Assembly: GCA_040226215.1 (NCBI GenBank)
Contig: JAVKFF010000034.1
Span: 1-13,696, forward strand
DNA: 13,696 nt
Origin: JAVKFF01 sp040226215
GTDB taxonomy: Bacteria; Pseudomonadota; Alphaproteobacteria; DSM-16000; Inquilinaceae
Direction of reading: 5' to 3'
Both the position numbers and the translations under genes were made by a program. The stretch's first letter is position 1. Each line of letters starts with the position of its first letter. Shown here piece by piece: positions 1 to 6,041 of the stretch. The notes below the pieces were generated by a model, which did not search any database, was not told the origin of the DNA, and saw only the letters and a program-made list of their open reading frames with translations.

Positions 1-217
1 CGCGGGGTTCCGCATCTCCGCTTCGCTGCGTGCGGAACGACGGGAGGTGTTTTCGCACCCAAACCCTCCCCGTCGGGCCGGCCGAGCGCGAGCGCGAGCC
101 GGAACCTCGCGCGGCCGGGCGGTGGCGGGGCCAGGTTGCAACGGCAGCGAAGACGGGCGCGGGGTTCCGCATCTCCGGCTGTCGCCTGCGTGCGGAACGA
201 CGGGAGGTGTTTCGCAC
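1..217. repeat. Two copies of a palindromic intergenic repeat
   Basis: Two near-identical copies lie at 1-58 and 158-217. Each contains the inverted arms GTTCCGCA and TGCGGAAC (7-14 with 31-38; 164-171 with 191-198), then the shared tail CGACGGGAGGTGTTTCGCAC, with one extra T in copy 1. The loop sequences differ while the arms are unchanged, as expected for a mobile or structured repeat family rather than a plain duplication. About 100 bp of GC-rich sequence separates them. I see no credible gene in 1-377; short frames here are repeat translations. Copy 1 begins at the window edge and may be longer. Confidence 0.7.
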
Positions 218-230
218 TGAACACCAACCC

Positions 231-357
231 CGTCATCCCGGCCGCAGCGAAGCGGAGAGCCGGGATCGGCAAAAGCAACGCCGCGGCCCCTCGTCAGGAG
301 AAGCCGCGGCGTGTCTCGAGGAGATCCCGGGTCGCGCGGTCGCGCGCCCGGGATGAC
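231..357. repeat. REP-like element bounded by GTCATCCCGG / CCGGGATGAC
   Basis: GTCATCCCGG at 232-241 and its exact complement CCGGGATGAC at 348-357 bracket a segment with internal partial copies (GCCGGGATC near 257-267, GATCCCGGG near 323-331). The motif resembles the abundant short palindromic repeats found between genes in many alphaproteobacteria; that family comparison is from general knowledge, not a search. It lies directly downstream of the OmpA-like gene and may act in 3' mRNA stabilisation or transcription termination. Confidence 0.6.
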
Positions 358-379
358 CTGACGGCGTGGCCGTCAGGTC
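355..379 (-). terminator. Perfect 11-bp hairpin overlapping the OmpA-like stop codon
   Basis: GACCTGACGGC (355-365), a GTG loop and GCCGTCAGGTC (369-379) form a perfect 11-bp stem. On the minus strand the TGA stop of the OmpA-like gene (380-378) overlaps the first arm. There is no U-tract after it, so it is not a classical intrinsic terminator. Termination or 3'-end protection is inferred. Confidence 0.5.
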
Positions 380-1460
380 ACATCAGGATGATCTCCACCC
401 GGCGGTTCTGCGGCTCGCGCACGCCGTCGGGGGTGGGGACCAGCAGCTGGGTCTCGCCGAAGGCCCGGACGACGATCTCGTCCGGCGCGATGCCGCGGGC
501 GATCAGGCCCTGGCGGACGCTCTCGCCGCGGCGCTGGGAGAGGCCGACATTGTAGCCGGCGGGGCCAGAGGTGTCGGTATGCGCCTCGGCCAGGACCTGG
601 GCGAAGCCGGCCTGGTTGTAGGTCGCCACCACGTCGTCCAGCACGCCATTGGCCTGCGGGGTCAGGTTGGAACGGTCCCAGTCGAAGAAGACGATGAAGC
701 GGTCCTGGGCCGGCGGGGGCGGCGGCGGCGGCTCGACCGGGGTCGGGGCCGGCGGCGGCGGAGGCGGCGGCAGGAAGTGGTAGCGCGCGCCGAAGAAGAC
801 GGCGTGCGAGGAATAGTCGTCATCCACCGAGATCGCCGTGGCGTTCGGGCCGACCGTGCCGTTCACATCGCTGCCGAGCACCGTGTAGTAGCGGTAGTCG
901 GTGAAGATGTCGATGCTGTCGGTAACGGCGTAGCTCGCGCCGGCGATGGCCTGCAGCGCCACGCCCCAGGTGTCGTCCGTATAGGTGCCGAAGCCCGGGA
1001 TGGTGAAGGAGTAGTCGACATAGCCGGCACCCACGCCGCCGCCCAGATAGGGCGTGATGGCGCTGCCGGTGTCGATGTCGTAGAGGATGTTGAACATGAT
1101 GCCGGCGGAATCGGCATAGCCGTCGGTGATGCGCCCGGCCGGGCCGTCGACGTCGTTCGAGCGGTAGACACCCTCGAGCTCCGTGCGCAGGCCGTTATTC
1201 CAGGCGTAACCCACCGCGCCGCCGGCCAGCCAGCCGAGGTCGTAGCCGGTGCTGTTGGTGCCGCCGGCGAAGGTGATGTCCTGGTCGTTGGCCCAGTTCA
1301 GGCCGCCGCCGCCCTGGATATACCAGTTGCCGCTGGTGTCGATGCCGAGAAGATCCTGTCCATGCGCCGGAACGGCGGTGAGCAGAGCAATGGCCGAAGC
1401 AGCCGAAAGGATGCCTGGACGAACAAGGGATAAACGAGTCATTGGCTTGTCTCGCTCCAT
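378..1460 (-). CDS. OmpA-family outer-membrane protein
   Basis: This encodes a 360-residue outer-membrane protein predicted to link the outer membrane to peptidoglycan. A signal peptide ends near VPAHG|QD (about residue 34). Next comes a beta-barrel-like region (about 35-225) rich in Gly and aromatic residues and alternating polar/hydrophobic strands. A linker with two runs of seven prolines (about 229-252) leads to a C-terminal OmpA domain (253-360). Within that domain, HTDTSG (Asp296) and LSQRRGESV (Arg311) have the Asp-Arg spacing of 15 known for diaminopimelate binding in OmpA proteins. The chosen ATG at 1460 has GAGG eight bases upstream; the ATG at 1442 (354 residues) is the alternative and keeps the whole signal peptide. 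The open frame extends to 1748, but the added residues do not look coding. The gene is divergent from scoA. Confidence 0.9.
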   Translation of the reverse strand: MERDKPMTRLSLVRPGILSAASAIALLTAVPAHGQDLLGIDTSGNWYIQGGGGLNWANDQDITFAGGTNSTGYDLGWLAGGAVGYAWNNGLRTELEGVYRSNDVDGPAGRITDGYADSAGIMFNILYDIDTGSAITPYLGGGVGAGYVDYSFTIPGFGTYTDDTWGVALQAIAGASYAVTDSIDIFTDYRYYTVLGSDVNGTVGPNATAISVDDDYSSHAVFFGARYHFLPPPPPPPAPTPVEPPPPPPPAQDRFIVFFDWDRSNLTPQANGVLDDVVATYNQAGFAQVLAEAHTDTSGPAGYNVGLSQRRGESVRQGLIARGIAPDEIVVRAFGETQLLVPTPDGVREPQNRRVEIILM

Positions 1461-1786
1461 ATGGTGAGCCTCGGCGTTACCTCGTGCGCGCGCCGCACAG
1501 ACGCAAGGGCAGTCTGGCATTTTCTGCCCAAAAGTAGGGCGCCATGCGTGAAAATTGATCCATTCCGGAAGTCCGTAACAAAATGTGTACCCGGTGCCGG
1601 GAATAGGCCCAGCCATCGCCGCATTCGCCGCTGTCCGGCAAGCTTGGGCTTGGCGCCGGACCCCGGATCGCGCTACATCGGGCGGCGCCAGGGCGGATCG
1701 GCCAGGGCGGATCGGCCAGGACGGTTCGGCCAGGGCGGATCGGCGCAAGCGCTATCGATCAGGGTCACGATGAGGGTCGCGAGGTC
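1461..1786. promoter_or_regulatory. Divergent intergenic region between ompA-like gene and scoA
   Basis: This 326-bp stretch should hold the promoters for both the minus-strand OmpA-like gene and the plus-strand scoAB run. An A+T-richer part (about 1515-1585) lies nearer the OmpA-like gene. I could not pick out a convincing -35/-10 pair in either direction. Open frames crossing it show no recognisable protein features. The tandem repeat at 1691-1746 is listed separately. Confidence 0.5.
1691..1746. repeat. 14-bp tandem repeat, four units
   Basis: Four head-to-tail 14-bp units: GGGCGGATCGGCCA at 1691-1704 and 1705-1718 (identical), GGACGGTTCGGCCA at 1719-1732 and GGGCGGATCGGCGC at 1733-1746. 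A partial unit (GGGCGGCGCCA) precedes them. The array ends 40 bp before the scoA start. Its spacing is unlike the helical repeat (14 versus about 10.5 bp), so an operator array is not obvious; replication slippage is a simple explanation. Confidence 0.85.
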
Positions 1787-2494
1787 ATGAAGAAGGTACA
1801 CAACTCGGCAGCCGATGCACTGGACGGTCTGCTGTTCGACGGCATGACGATCATGGCCGGCGGCTTCGGGCTGTGCGGTATTCCCGAGAAGCTGATCGAC
1901 GCCATCCGCGATCACGGCGTGAAGGACCTGACCGTGATCTCCAACAATTGCGGCATCGACGGCGTCGGTCTCGGCAAGCTGCTCGACAACGGCCAGATCG
2001 CCAAGATGGTCTCCTCCTATGTCGGCGAGAACAAGAAGTTCGCCGAACTCTACCTGTCGGGCGAGCTCGAGCTGGAGTTCAACCCGCAGGGCACGCTGGC
2101 CGAGCGCATCCGCGCCGGCGGTGCCGGCATCCCCGCCTTCTACACCAAGACCGGCGTCGGCACGCTGATCGCCGAGGGCAAGGAGGAGCGCGAGTTCGAC
2201 GGCCAGCGCTATATCATGGAGACCGGCCTGGTCGCCGATCTGGCCATCGTCAAGGCCTGGAAGGGCGACGAGTGGGGCAACCTCGTCTACCGGAAGACGG
2301 CGCGGAACTTCAATCCGATGATGGCGACGGCCGGCAAGGCGACCGTGGCCGAGGTCGAGGAACTCGTCGCCCCGGCCGCGCTCGACCCCGACCATATCCA
2401 CACCCCCGGCATCTTCGTCCAGCGCCTGATCGAGGGGCGCGACTACGAGAAGCGCATCGAGCAGCGCACGGTGCGCCAGCGGGCGACCGCCTGA
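1787..2494 (+). CDS. scoA: 3-oxoacid CoA-transferase subunit A
   Basis: This is the alpha subunit (235 residues) of a family I CoA-transferase, a cytoplasmic enzyme that moves CoA from succinyl-CoA to a 3-oxoacid such as acetoacetate in ketone-body and polyhydroxybutyrate use. The family signature is present as DG (18-19) followed by GGFGLCGIP (25-33). Also typical are AERIRAGGAGIPAFYTKTG and YRKTARNFNPMMATAG. The length matches bacterial ScoA (about 230). The ATG at 1787 is preceded by TGAGGG with a 10-base gap; the closer GAGG at 1781 is too near to serve. scoB follows after 56 bp. The alternative is a 3-oxoadipate CoA-transferase subunit (PcaI); no aromatic-degradation genes are in view, so ScoA is preferred. 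Confidence 0.93.
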   Translation: MKKVHNSAADALDGLLFDGMTIMAGGFGLCGIPEKLIDAIRDHGVKDLTVISNNCGIDGVGLGKLLDNGQIAKMVSSYVGENKKFAELYLSGELELEFNPQGTLAERIRAGGAGIPAFYTKTGVGTLIAEGKEEREFDGQRYIMETGLVADLAIVKAWKGDEWGNLVYRKTARNFNPMMATAGKATVAEVEELVAPAALDPDHIHTPGIFVQRLIEGRDYEKRIEQRTVRQRATA

Positions 2495-2550
2495 GGGCAG
2501 GGGCATCGAGGCAGAGATCCCAGAGAGATCCCAGGGAGACCGAACAGACC

Positions 2551-3207
2551 ATGGCATGGACGCGCGAACAGATGGCCGCCCGCGCCGCCCGCGAACTGGG
2601 CGACGGCTTCTACGTCAATCTCGGCATCGGCATTCCGACGCTGGTGGCGAACTACATCCCCGAGGGCATGACGGTGACGCTGCAGTCGGAGAACGGCATG
2701 CTCGGCATGGGGCCGTTTCCCTTCGAGGACGAGGTCGATCCTGACCTGATCAACGCCGGCAAGCAGACGATCACCGAGCTGCCGCAGTCGAGCTACTTCT
2801 CCTCCGCCGACAGCTTCGCGATGATCCGCGGCGGGCATATCGACCTCTCCATCCTCGGCGCCATGCAGGTGGCCGGCAATGGCGACCTCGCCAACTGGAT
2901 GATCCCCGGCAAGATGGTCAAGGGCATGGGCGGCGCCATGGATCTGGTGGCCGGGGTGAAGAAGGTGGTGGTCATCATGGACCACACCGCCAAGGACGGC
3001 TCGCCCAAGCTGCTCAAGGCCTGCGACCTGCCGCTCACCGGCACCGGCGTGGTCGACCTGTTGATCACCGATCTCGGCGTCTTCTCGCTGGAGCGTGGCA
3101 ATGCCGACGCGCTGACCCTGATCGAGCTCGCCGACGGCGTGACCGAGGAGGAGGTCCGGTCGAAGACCGAGGCACCCTTCAAGGTGGCGCTGAAGCAGGC
3201 GGCCTGA
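2551..3207 (+). CDS. scoB: 3-oxoacid CoA-transferase subunit B
   Basis: This is the beta subunit (218 residues) and carries the catalytic glutamate. The family signature LQSENGMLGMGP is present, giving Glu47 as the residue that forms the glutamyl-CoA thioester in this enzyme family. NLGIGIPTLVANYIP near the N-terminus and GAMDLVAGVKKVVVIMDH in the middle are typical. The ATG at 2551 follows GGGAG with a 12-base gap. The frame is open far upstream through scoA, but that part is out of frame with scoA and not coding. A duplicated AGAGATCCC lies in the 56-bp gap. A perfect 12-bp palindrome, CCGGACGTCCGG (3208-3219), begins right after the stop codon. With ScoA it forms the active heteromer. Confidence 0.93.
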   Translation: MAWTREQMAARAARELGDGFYVNLGIGIPTLVANYIPEGMTVTLQSENGMLGMGPFPFEDEVDPDLINAGKQTITELPQSSYFSSADSFAMIRGGHIDLSILGAMQVAGNGDLANWMIPGKMVKGMGGAMDLVAGVKKVVVIMDHTAKDGSPKLLKACDLPLTGTGVVDLLITDLGVFSLERGNADALTLIELADGVTEEEVRSKTEAPFKVALKQAA

Positions 3208-3236
3208 CCGGACGTCCGGCTGGACGCGCGGCGGCG

Positions 3237-3911
3237 ATGCGCGCCTTCATCGGCCGTCTCGGCCTCTTCCTCCTGCTGTTTGGCGCCGCCGACGCCTGGG
3301 CGGAGGAGGGCGTTCTGGATGGTGTGTGGCTGTTCTCGCGCACCGGCGAAGGTCCGACGGAGAACGCGGTCATCTTCGCCGGTGGCTGGCAGACGGTGAT
3401 CGTGCGCGAGCGGGTCTATCCGCCGCAGCGCTTCATCTTCGACGGCGAGCGCCTGACCCTGCCCGACCAGCACGACTGGCCGGGCGAGACCATCCGCTTC
3501 AGCGGGCCCGACCGCTTCACCGCCTCGAACGGCACCGAGCCGCTGGTCCACTGGCGCGGCCGGGCGGCGGAGCCCATGGGCGCCGTCATCCATCTGGCCG
3601 GCAGCGGCTTCGCCGGCGATCTAGCGCGCGACGTGCTGGCGGTCTGGGCCGATGGCGGCAGCGAGCTGCCGCTGATCGAGGCGGTCGGCGTGCAGCCGTC
3701 GATCGCGCTGATGCCGGGGACGGGCAGCCGCATCTGGGGCTGGGGCATGCTGGTCGCCCTGCCGGACCGCGCCGCCATGCCGGCGCTGGACGGCATCGCG
3801 GTCGACACCATCGACGGGCCGGTGCCCTTCCACAGGCACCCCCGTCGGCCGCTGGTCCTGGCGACCGATCCGCGCAACACCGACCTGATCGACGCCTTCA
3901 TGGCCTATTGA
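3237..3911 (+). CDS. Exported protein of unknown function
   Basis: I do not recognise this 224-residue protein. The N-terminus is a clear signal peptide: Arg2 and Arg7, a hydrophobic core (about 8-18) and a likely cleavage site AWA|EE at 22/23. The mature part (about 202 residues) looks beta-rich, with regularly spaced aromatics (WLF, GGWQTVI, WRGR, IWGWGM). It has no cysteines, lipobox or further membrane segment, so a soluble periplasmic protein is likely. It starts 29 bp after scoB, with only a weak purine-rich stretch before the ATG, and ends 16 bp before the HAD gene, so it is probably co-transcribed with both. A link to CoA-transferase activity is not shown by anything in the sequence. 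Confidence 0.75.
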   Translation: MRAFIGRLGLFLLLFGAADAWAEEGVLDGVWLFSRTGEGPTENAVIFAGGWQTVIVRERVYPPQRFIFDGERLTLPDQHDWPGETIRFSGPDRFTASNGTEPLVHWRGRAAEPMGAVIHLAGSGFAGDLARDVLAVWADGGSELPLIEAVGVQPSIALMPGTGSRIWGWGMLVALPDRAAMPALDGIAVDTIDGPVPFHRHPRRPLVLATDPRNTDLIDAFMAY

Positions 3912-3927
3912 GGCGGGGAGGGGACGG

Positions 3928-4671
3928 ATGGCAACGTCCGGCGGGCTGGCCATCGCCTTCGACGGCGACGACACGCTGTGGCACAACGAGATCCACTTCG
4001 CCGACACCCAGGCGCGGCTGCGCGAGATCCTGTCCCGGCATGTCGACGGGCCGACCATCGACCGTACCCTCTATGCCCGCGAGCGCGCCAACCTGTCGCT
4101 GTTCGGCTACGGCGTGAAGGGCTTCACCCTGTCCATGGTGGAGACCGCCATCGAGGTCTCCAGGGGCACCGTGGGCGCGCACGAGATCCAGGAGCTGATC
4201 GATCTCGGCAAGGCCATGCTGGCGCGTCCGGTGGAGGCCATCGAGGGCGCCCGCGAGACGGTCGAGCGCCTGCGGGCGGACGGCCACCGGCTCCTCGTCA
4301 TCACCAAGGGGGATCTCTTCGACCAGGAGACCAAGCTGGCCGGCTCCGGCCTGGCGGAACTGTTCGAGGCGGTGGAGATCGTCTCGGAAAAGGACGAGGC
4401 CACCTACCGCACCATCCTCGACCGCCACGCCATCGACCGCGACGACTTCCTGATGATCGGCAACTCCGTGCGCTCCGACATCCTGCCGGTGCTCGCACTC
4501 GGCGCGCACGGCGTCCACATCCCCTACCAGGTGACCTGGACGCACGAGACGGTGGCGGAGGACGACCTGCCACCCTTCCCCCGGCTGGCGGCGATCGTGG
4601 AAGTGCCCGACTTCGTGGCAGCGTGGCAGCGCGAGCGGCTGATGTCGCTGGTGGGTGGGGGGCAGCTCTAG
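3928..4671 (+). CDS. HAD-superfamily phosphatase
   Basis: This is a 247-residue cytoplasmic hydrolase of the haloacid dehalogenase superfamily, most likely a phosphatase. Motif I is FDGDDTLW, with nucleophile Asp12 and acid/base Asp14. Motif II is VITKGD with Thr126. Motif III is Lys155 in VSEKDE. Motif IV is GNSVRSD at 178-184. The roughly 90 residues between motifs I and II fit a helical C1 cap, which places it near the phosphoglycolate phosphatase and YjjG-like enzymes; the substrate cannot be read from sequence. The ATG at 3928 follows a strong GGGAGGGG about 4 bases upstream. Its TAG stop lies inside the first arm of the palindrome at 4669-4710. Confidence 0.88.
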   Translation: MATSGGLAIAFDGDDTLWHNEIHFADTQARLREILSRHVDGPTIDRTLYARERANLSLFGYGVKGFTLSMVETAIEVSRGTVGAHEIQELIDLGKAMLARPVEAIEGARETVERLRADGHRLLVITKGDLFDQETKLAGSGLAELFEAVEIVSEKDEATYRTILDRHAIDRDDFLMIGNSVRSDILPVLALGAHGVHIPYQVTWTHETVAEDDLPPFPRLAAIVEVPDFVAAWQRERLMSLVGGGQL

Positions 4672-4710
4672 AGCATCCTGCGCCCGAATGGGCGCAGCCA
4701 AGATGCTCTA
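4669..4710. repeat. Long palindrome overlapping the HAD stop codon
   Basis: Outer arms TAGAGCATC (4669-4677) and GATGCTCTA (4702-4710) enclose inner arms CTGCGCCC (4678-4685) and GGGCGCAG (4690-4697). The loop is GAAT, and a CCAA bulge sits on one side. This gives a 17-bp stem with one bulge. There is no U-run, so it is a structured repeat that may also terminate or stabilise the scoAB-HAD transcript. TAGAGCAT/ATGCTCTA ends resemble known alphaproteobacterial dispersed palindromes, by recall only. Confidence 0.75.
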
Positions 4711-4724
4711 GGCTATTGAGAATC

Positions 4725-4772
4725 GGGCAGATTTTTTGCGGCCGAATGGGTCCATTCGATCGCAATCTGCCC
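4725..4772. repeat. Second long palindrome with a related core
   Basis: Outer arms GGGCAGATT (4725-4733) and AATCTGCCC (4764-4772) continue, after a TTTT bulge, with GCG (4738-4740) to CGC (4761-4763). An inner hairpin CGAATGG (4743-4749), loop GT, CCATTCG (4752-4758) completes it. The string CCGAATGGG occurs in both this element and the previous one, suggesting one repeat family. It ends exactly where CCTAGG and the IS481-like sequence begin. Confidence 0.75.
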
Positions 4773-4776
4773 TAGG

Positions 4777-5150
4777 TGTGAGCTTGCAACTGGTCGTCCG
4801 TTCGATCCGCTCCGGAAAGGCTGAAGGGACTAGCTCCTCAGCAGAGCTCCGGGAAACCGAATGGACATCCTCACGAACGCCCGTCTGACGCCTCTGGCTC
4901 GAAGGCGGATCGCGCGGCTGGTCGTGGCGCGCGCGCAACGGCGTGTCGCTTCAAGGGGCGACGCCAGCGCGTTTCTCCGGCGCGGCGATCGACCTCCGCC
5001 ATGCCGGTTGTTATGGTGGCTGCCGGTCCCCGGACGAGAACCGCCGGGGTATTGCATCGAGGCGGTCGGTCGCTTTCGCCGCCGCCCGAGACCCGGCCGG
5101 GCAGCGACGCCGCGCCCGGTCCGCGGATCCAGCCGGGGGACGACGGCGAG
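4777..5150 (+). mobile_element. Decayed IS481-family element, 5' part (tentative)
   Basis: A TGTG end at 4777 sits next to CCTAGG (4771-4776), matching the NCTAGN target known for IS481. From the ATG at 4861 the first residues read MDILTNARLTPLARRRIARL, close to the N-terminus of IS481-type transposases (N-A-R-L-T-P then an Arg-rich helix). Further on, WWLPVPGREPPG in the same frame (about 52-63) and a shifted frame at about 5055-5100 faintly resemble the usual W-L-x-R-F-R-x-E-G and following segment. No intact helix-turn-helix, DDE domain or right end is present. This is family recognition from memory; the left end and N-terminus are the best supported parts. Confidence 0.4.
4861..5150 (+). 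pseudogene. IS481-type transposase N-terminal remnant
   Basis: Only about the first 20 codons look like a transposase. After residue 22 the reading frame degenerates into Arg/Pro-rich sequence typical of noncoding GC-rich DNA, although the frame stays formally open to 6030. A full IS481 transposase is over 300 residues with a DDE catalytic core, which is absent. The 3' limit given is approximate. Alternatively the match is chance, and this is plain intergenic sequence. Confidence 0.35.
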
Positions 5151-5212
5151 CCCCCTTCAAGGCTGGCACGGCTCACCCCACCCCACCTGGACCCGGATGA
5201 CGAGTAGGTTTC

Positions 5213-5350
5213 ATGATTGCACAGGAAGGTCCGCCCCCCTTCGTGGATGCGCTGCTACCAGGTGTCGAGATCGCCTCGAGCCTGCTCGGCATCGTCGTCG
5301 AGCGCGCCGGCATTGTTCTCGACCTCCTTTACGCTTCGGGCCTGGTGTAG
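5213..5350 (+). CDS. Possible 45-residue small protein
   Basis: ATG at 5213 to TAG at 5348-5350 encodes a 45-residue acidic, hydrophobic peptide. It contains PPPFVDALLPGVEIA and then a predicted amphipathic or hydrophobic helix (about 19-40, ending VLDLLYASGLV). The composition looks more protein-like than the surrounding frames. The start signal is weak (AGG four bases upstream). It sits in an otherwise gene-poor stretch between the IS481-like relic and the exported protein at 5546. I do not recognise it; chance is a real alternative. Confidence 0.25.
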   Translation: MIAQEGPPPFVDALLPGVEIASSLLGIVVERAGIVLDLLYASGLV

Positions 5351-5545
5351 CGCCTCCCTGGTGCCGGGACGTAGCGGCTGCGCGCGGGTGCGAGTGGCTC
5401 GGAACGGCCCTCCCGCTTTCCGGCTTCCGCTGCCGCGACCGGAGTCCCGGCAATACCGGCGCGACCACAGCACCTCCCGGGGCGGATAAGCGCAAGACGA
5501 GAAAAAGCGCTGGATTTCTCGCGATTTTTGGCGTGAAATCGGCAG
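5351..5545. other. Intergenic stretch before the exported protein, with a weak hairpin
   Basis: No gene is evident. A 7-bp inverted repeat, CGAGAAA (5498-5504) and TTTCTCG (5515-5521), is followed by CGATTTTT (5522-5529). That is the layout of a weak intrinsic terminator for plus-strand transcription, but the A+T-rich stem makes it marginal. The local drop in G+C just before 5546 could equally be the promoter of the next gene. Confidence 0.35.
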
Positions 5546-5980
5546 ATGTTCGGGGCGACCACGCGTCACTGCCGGGCGGCGGGCGGCGCCGCCGTCACGA
5601 TGCTTCTCTTCCTGGGGGGCGGCGACGGCGCGCGGGCGCAGGGCTGCCAGACAATCGTCGACGCCCTGGGCAACCCGGTCCAGATCTGCGTCGACCCGCC
5701 CGGGCAGGTGCCCATACCGCCGACACCCCTGCTGACGCCCGTGCCGCCGGATACCATGGCGGGCGGCGATCCGGGCGTGATCTTCGTGCCCGGCGGGGGA
5801 CGCCTCGGTGTGGAGGGCAGCACGACAGTGCCAATCCAGCTGCTGAACGGCAGTACGCTGCTGGACATGACAGACGAAGCCCCGCCGCCCGGCACCATCC
5901 GCGTGGAGGGCAGGGGGGTCGGCGCGCCGGCCCAACGGCTGACGATCGAGGATTTCCGGGCCTGGACGGAGAACCGCTGA
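5546..5980 (+). CDS. Small exported protein of unknown function
   Basis: This 144-residue protein has a plausible signal peptide (Arg7 and Arg10, hydrophobic stretch about 11-24, cleavage ARA|QG at 31/32). The mature protein of about 113 residues is Pro/Gly-rich. Two cysteines (34 and 48) near its N-terminus could form a disulfide. Pro-rich segments (IPPTPLLTPVPPD) precede a beta-like C-terminal half. No family is recognised. The ATG at 5546 lacks a clear ribosome-binding site; the internal ATG at 5600 would cut off the charged start of the signal peptide and is less likely. The gene converges on the adenylate cyclase gene, with 61 bp between the stops. Confidence 0.6.
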   Translation: MFGATTRHCRAAGGAAVTMLLFLGGGDGARAQGCQTIVDALGNPVQICVDPPGQVPIPPTPLLTPVPPDTMAGGDPGVIFVPGGGRLGVEGSTTVPIQLLNGSTLLDMTDEAPPPGTIRVEGRGVGAPAQRLTIEDFRAWTENR

Positions 5981-5982
5981 AA

Positions 5983-6026
5983 TCCCGCGCCCGCCGCATT
6001 CAGGCCGCCGCATTCAGGCCGCGGGA
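5983..6026. repeat. Hairpin enclosing a 14-bp direct repeat between convergent genes
   Basis: CCGCCGCATTCAGG occurs twice in tandem (5991-6004 and 6005-6018). The pair is enclosed by TCCCGCG (5983-5989) and CGCGGGA (6020-6026). It lies between two convergent stop codons (5980 and 6044), so a bidirectional terminator role is possible, but there is no U-tract. Confidence 0.6.
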
Positions 6027-6041
6027 CTAACGCCACGGGTT

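Noticed and set aside
1..377. CRISPR-like array suggested by repeated segments
   Set aside because: Only two long copies with a single 99-bp gap, no regular spacers and no cas genes.
366..1433. Long plus-strand open frame (355 residues) over the OmpA-like gene
   Set aside because: It is antisense to a protein with a signal peptide, proline linker and OmpA domain. Its translation is Val/Gly/Arg/Asp-rich with no motifs, a shadow of GC-rich codon usage.
1673..2557. Minus-strand open frame (294 residues) over scoA
   Set aside because: Mirror of the scoA coding frame; low-complexity Leu/Asp/Gly composition, no start signal, and ScoA is unmistakable.
3898..4701. Minus-strand open frame (267 residues) over the HAD gene
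   Set aside because: Shadow of the HAD gene, which has all four motifs and a strong ribosome-binding site.
4861..6030. 389-residue plus-strand frame read as one full gene
   Set aside because: Only its first about 20 residues resemble a known family; the remainder is Arg/Pro-rich and overlaps the exported protein at 5546 in another frame.
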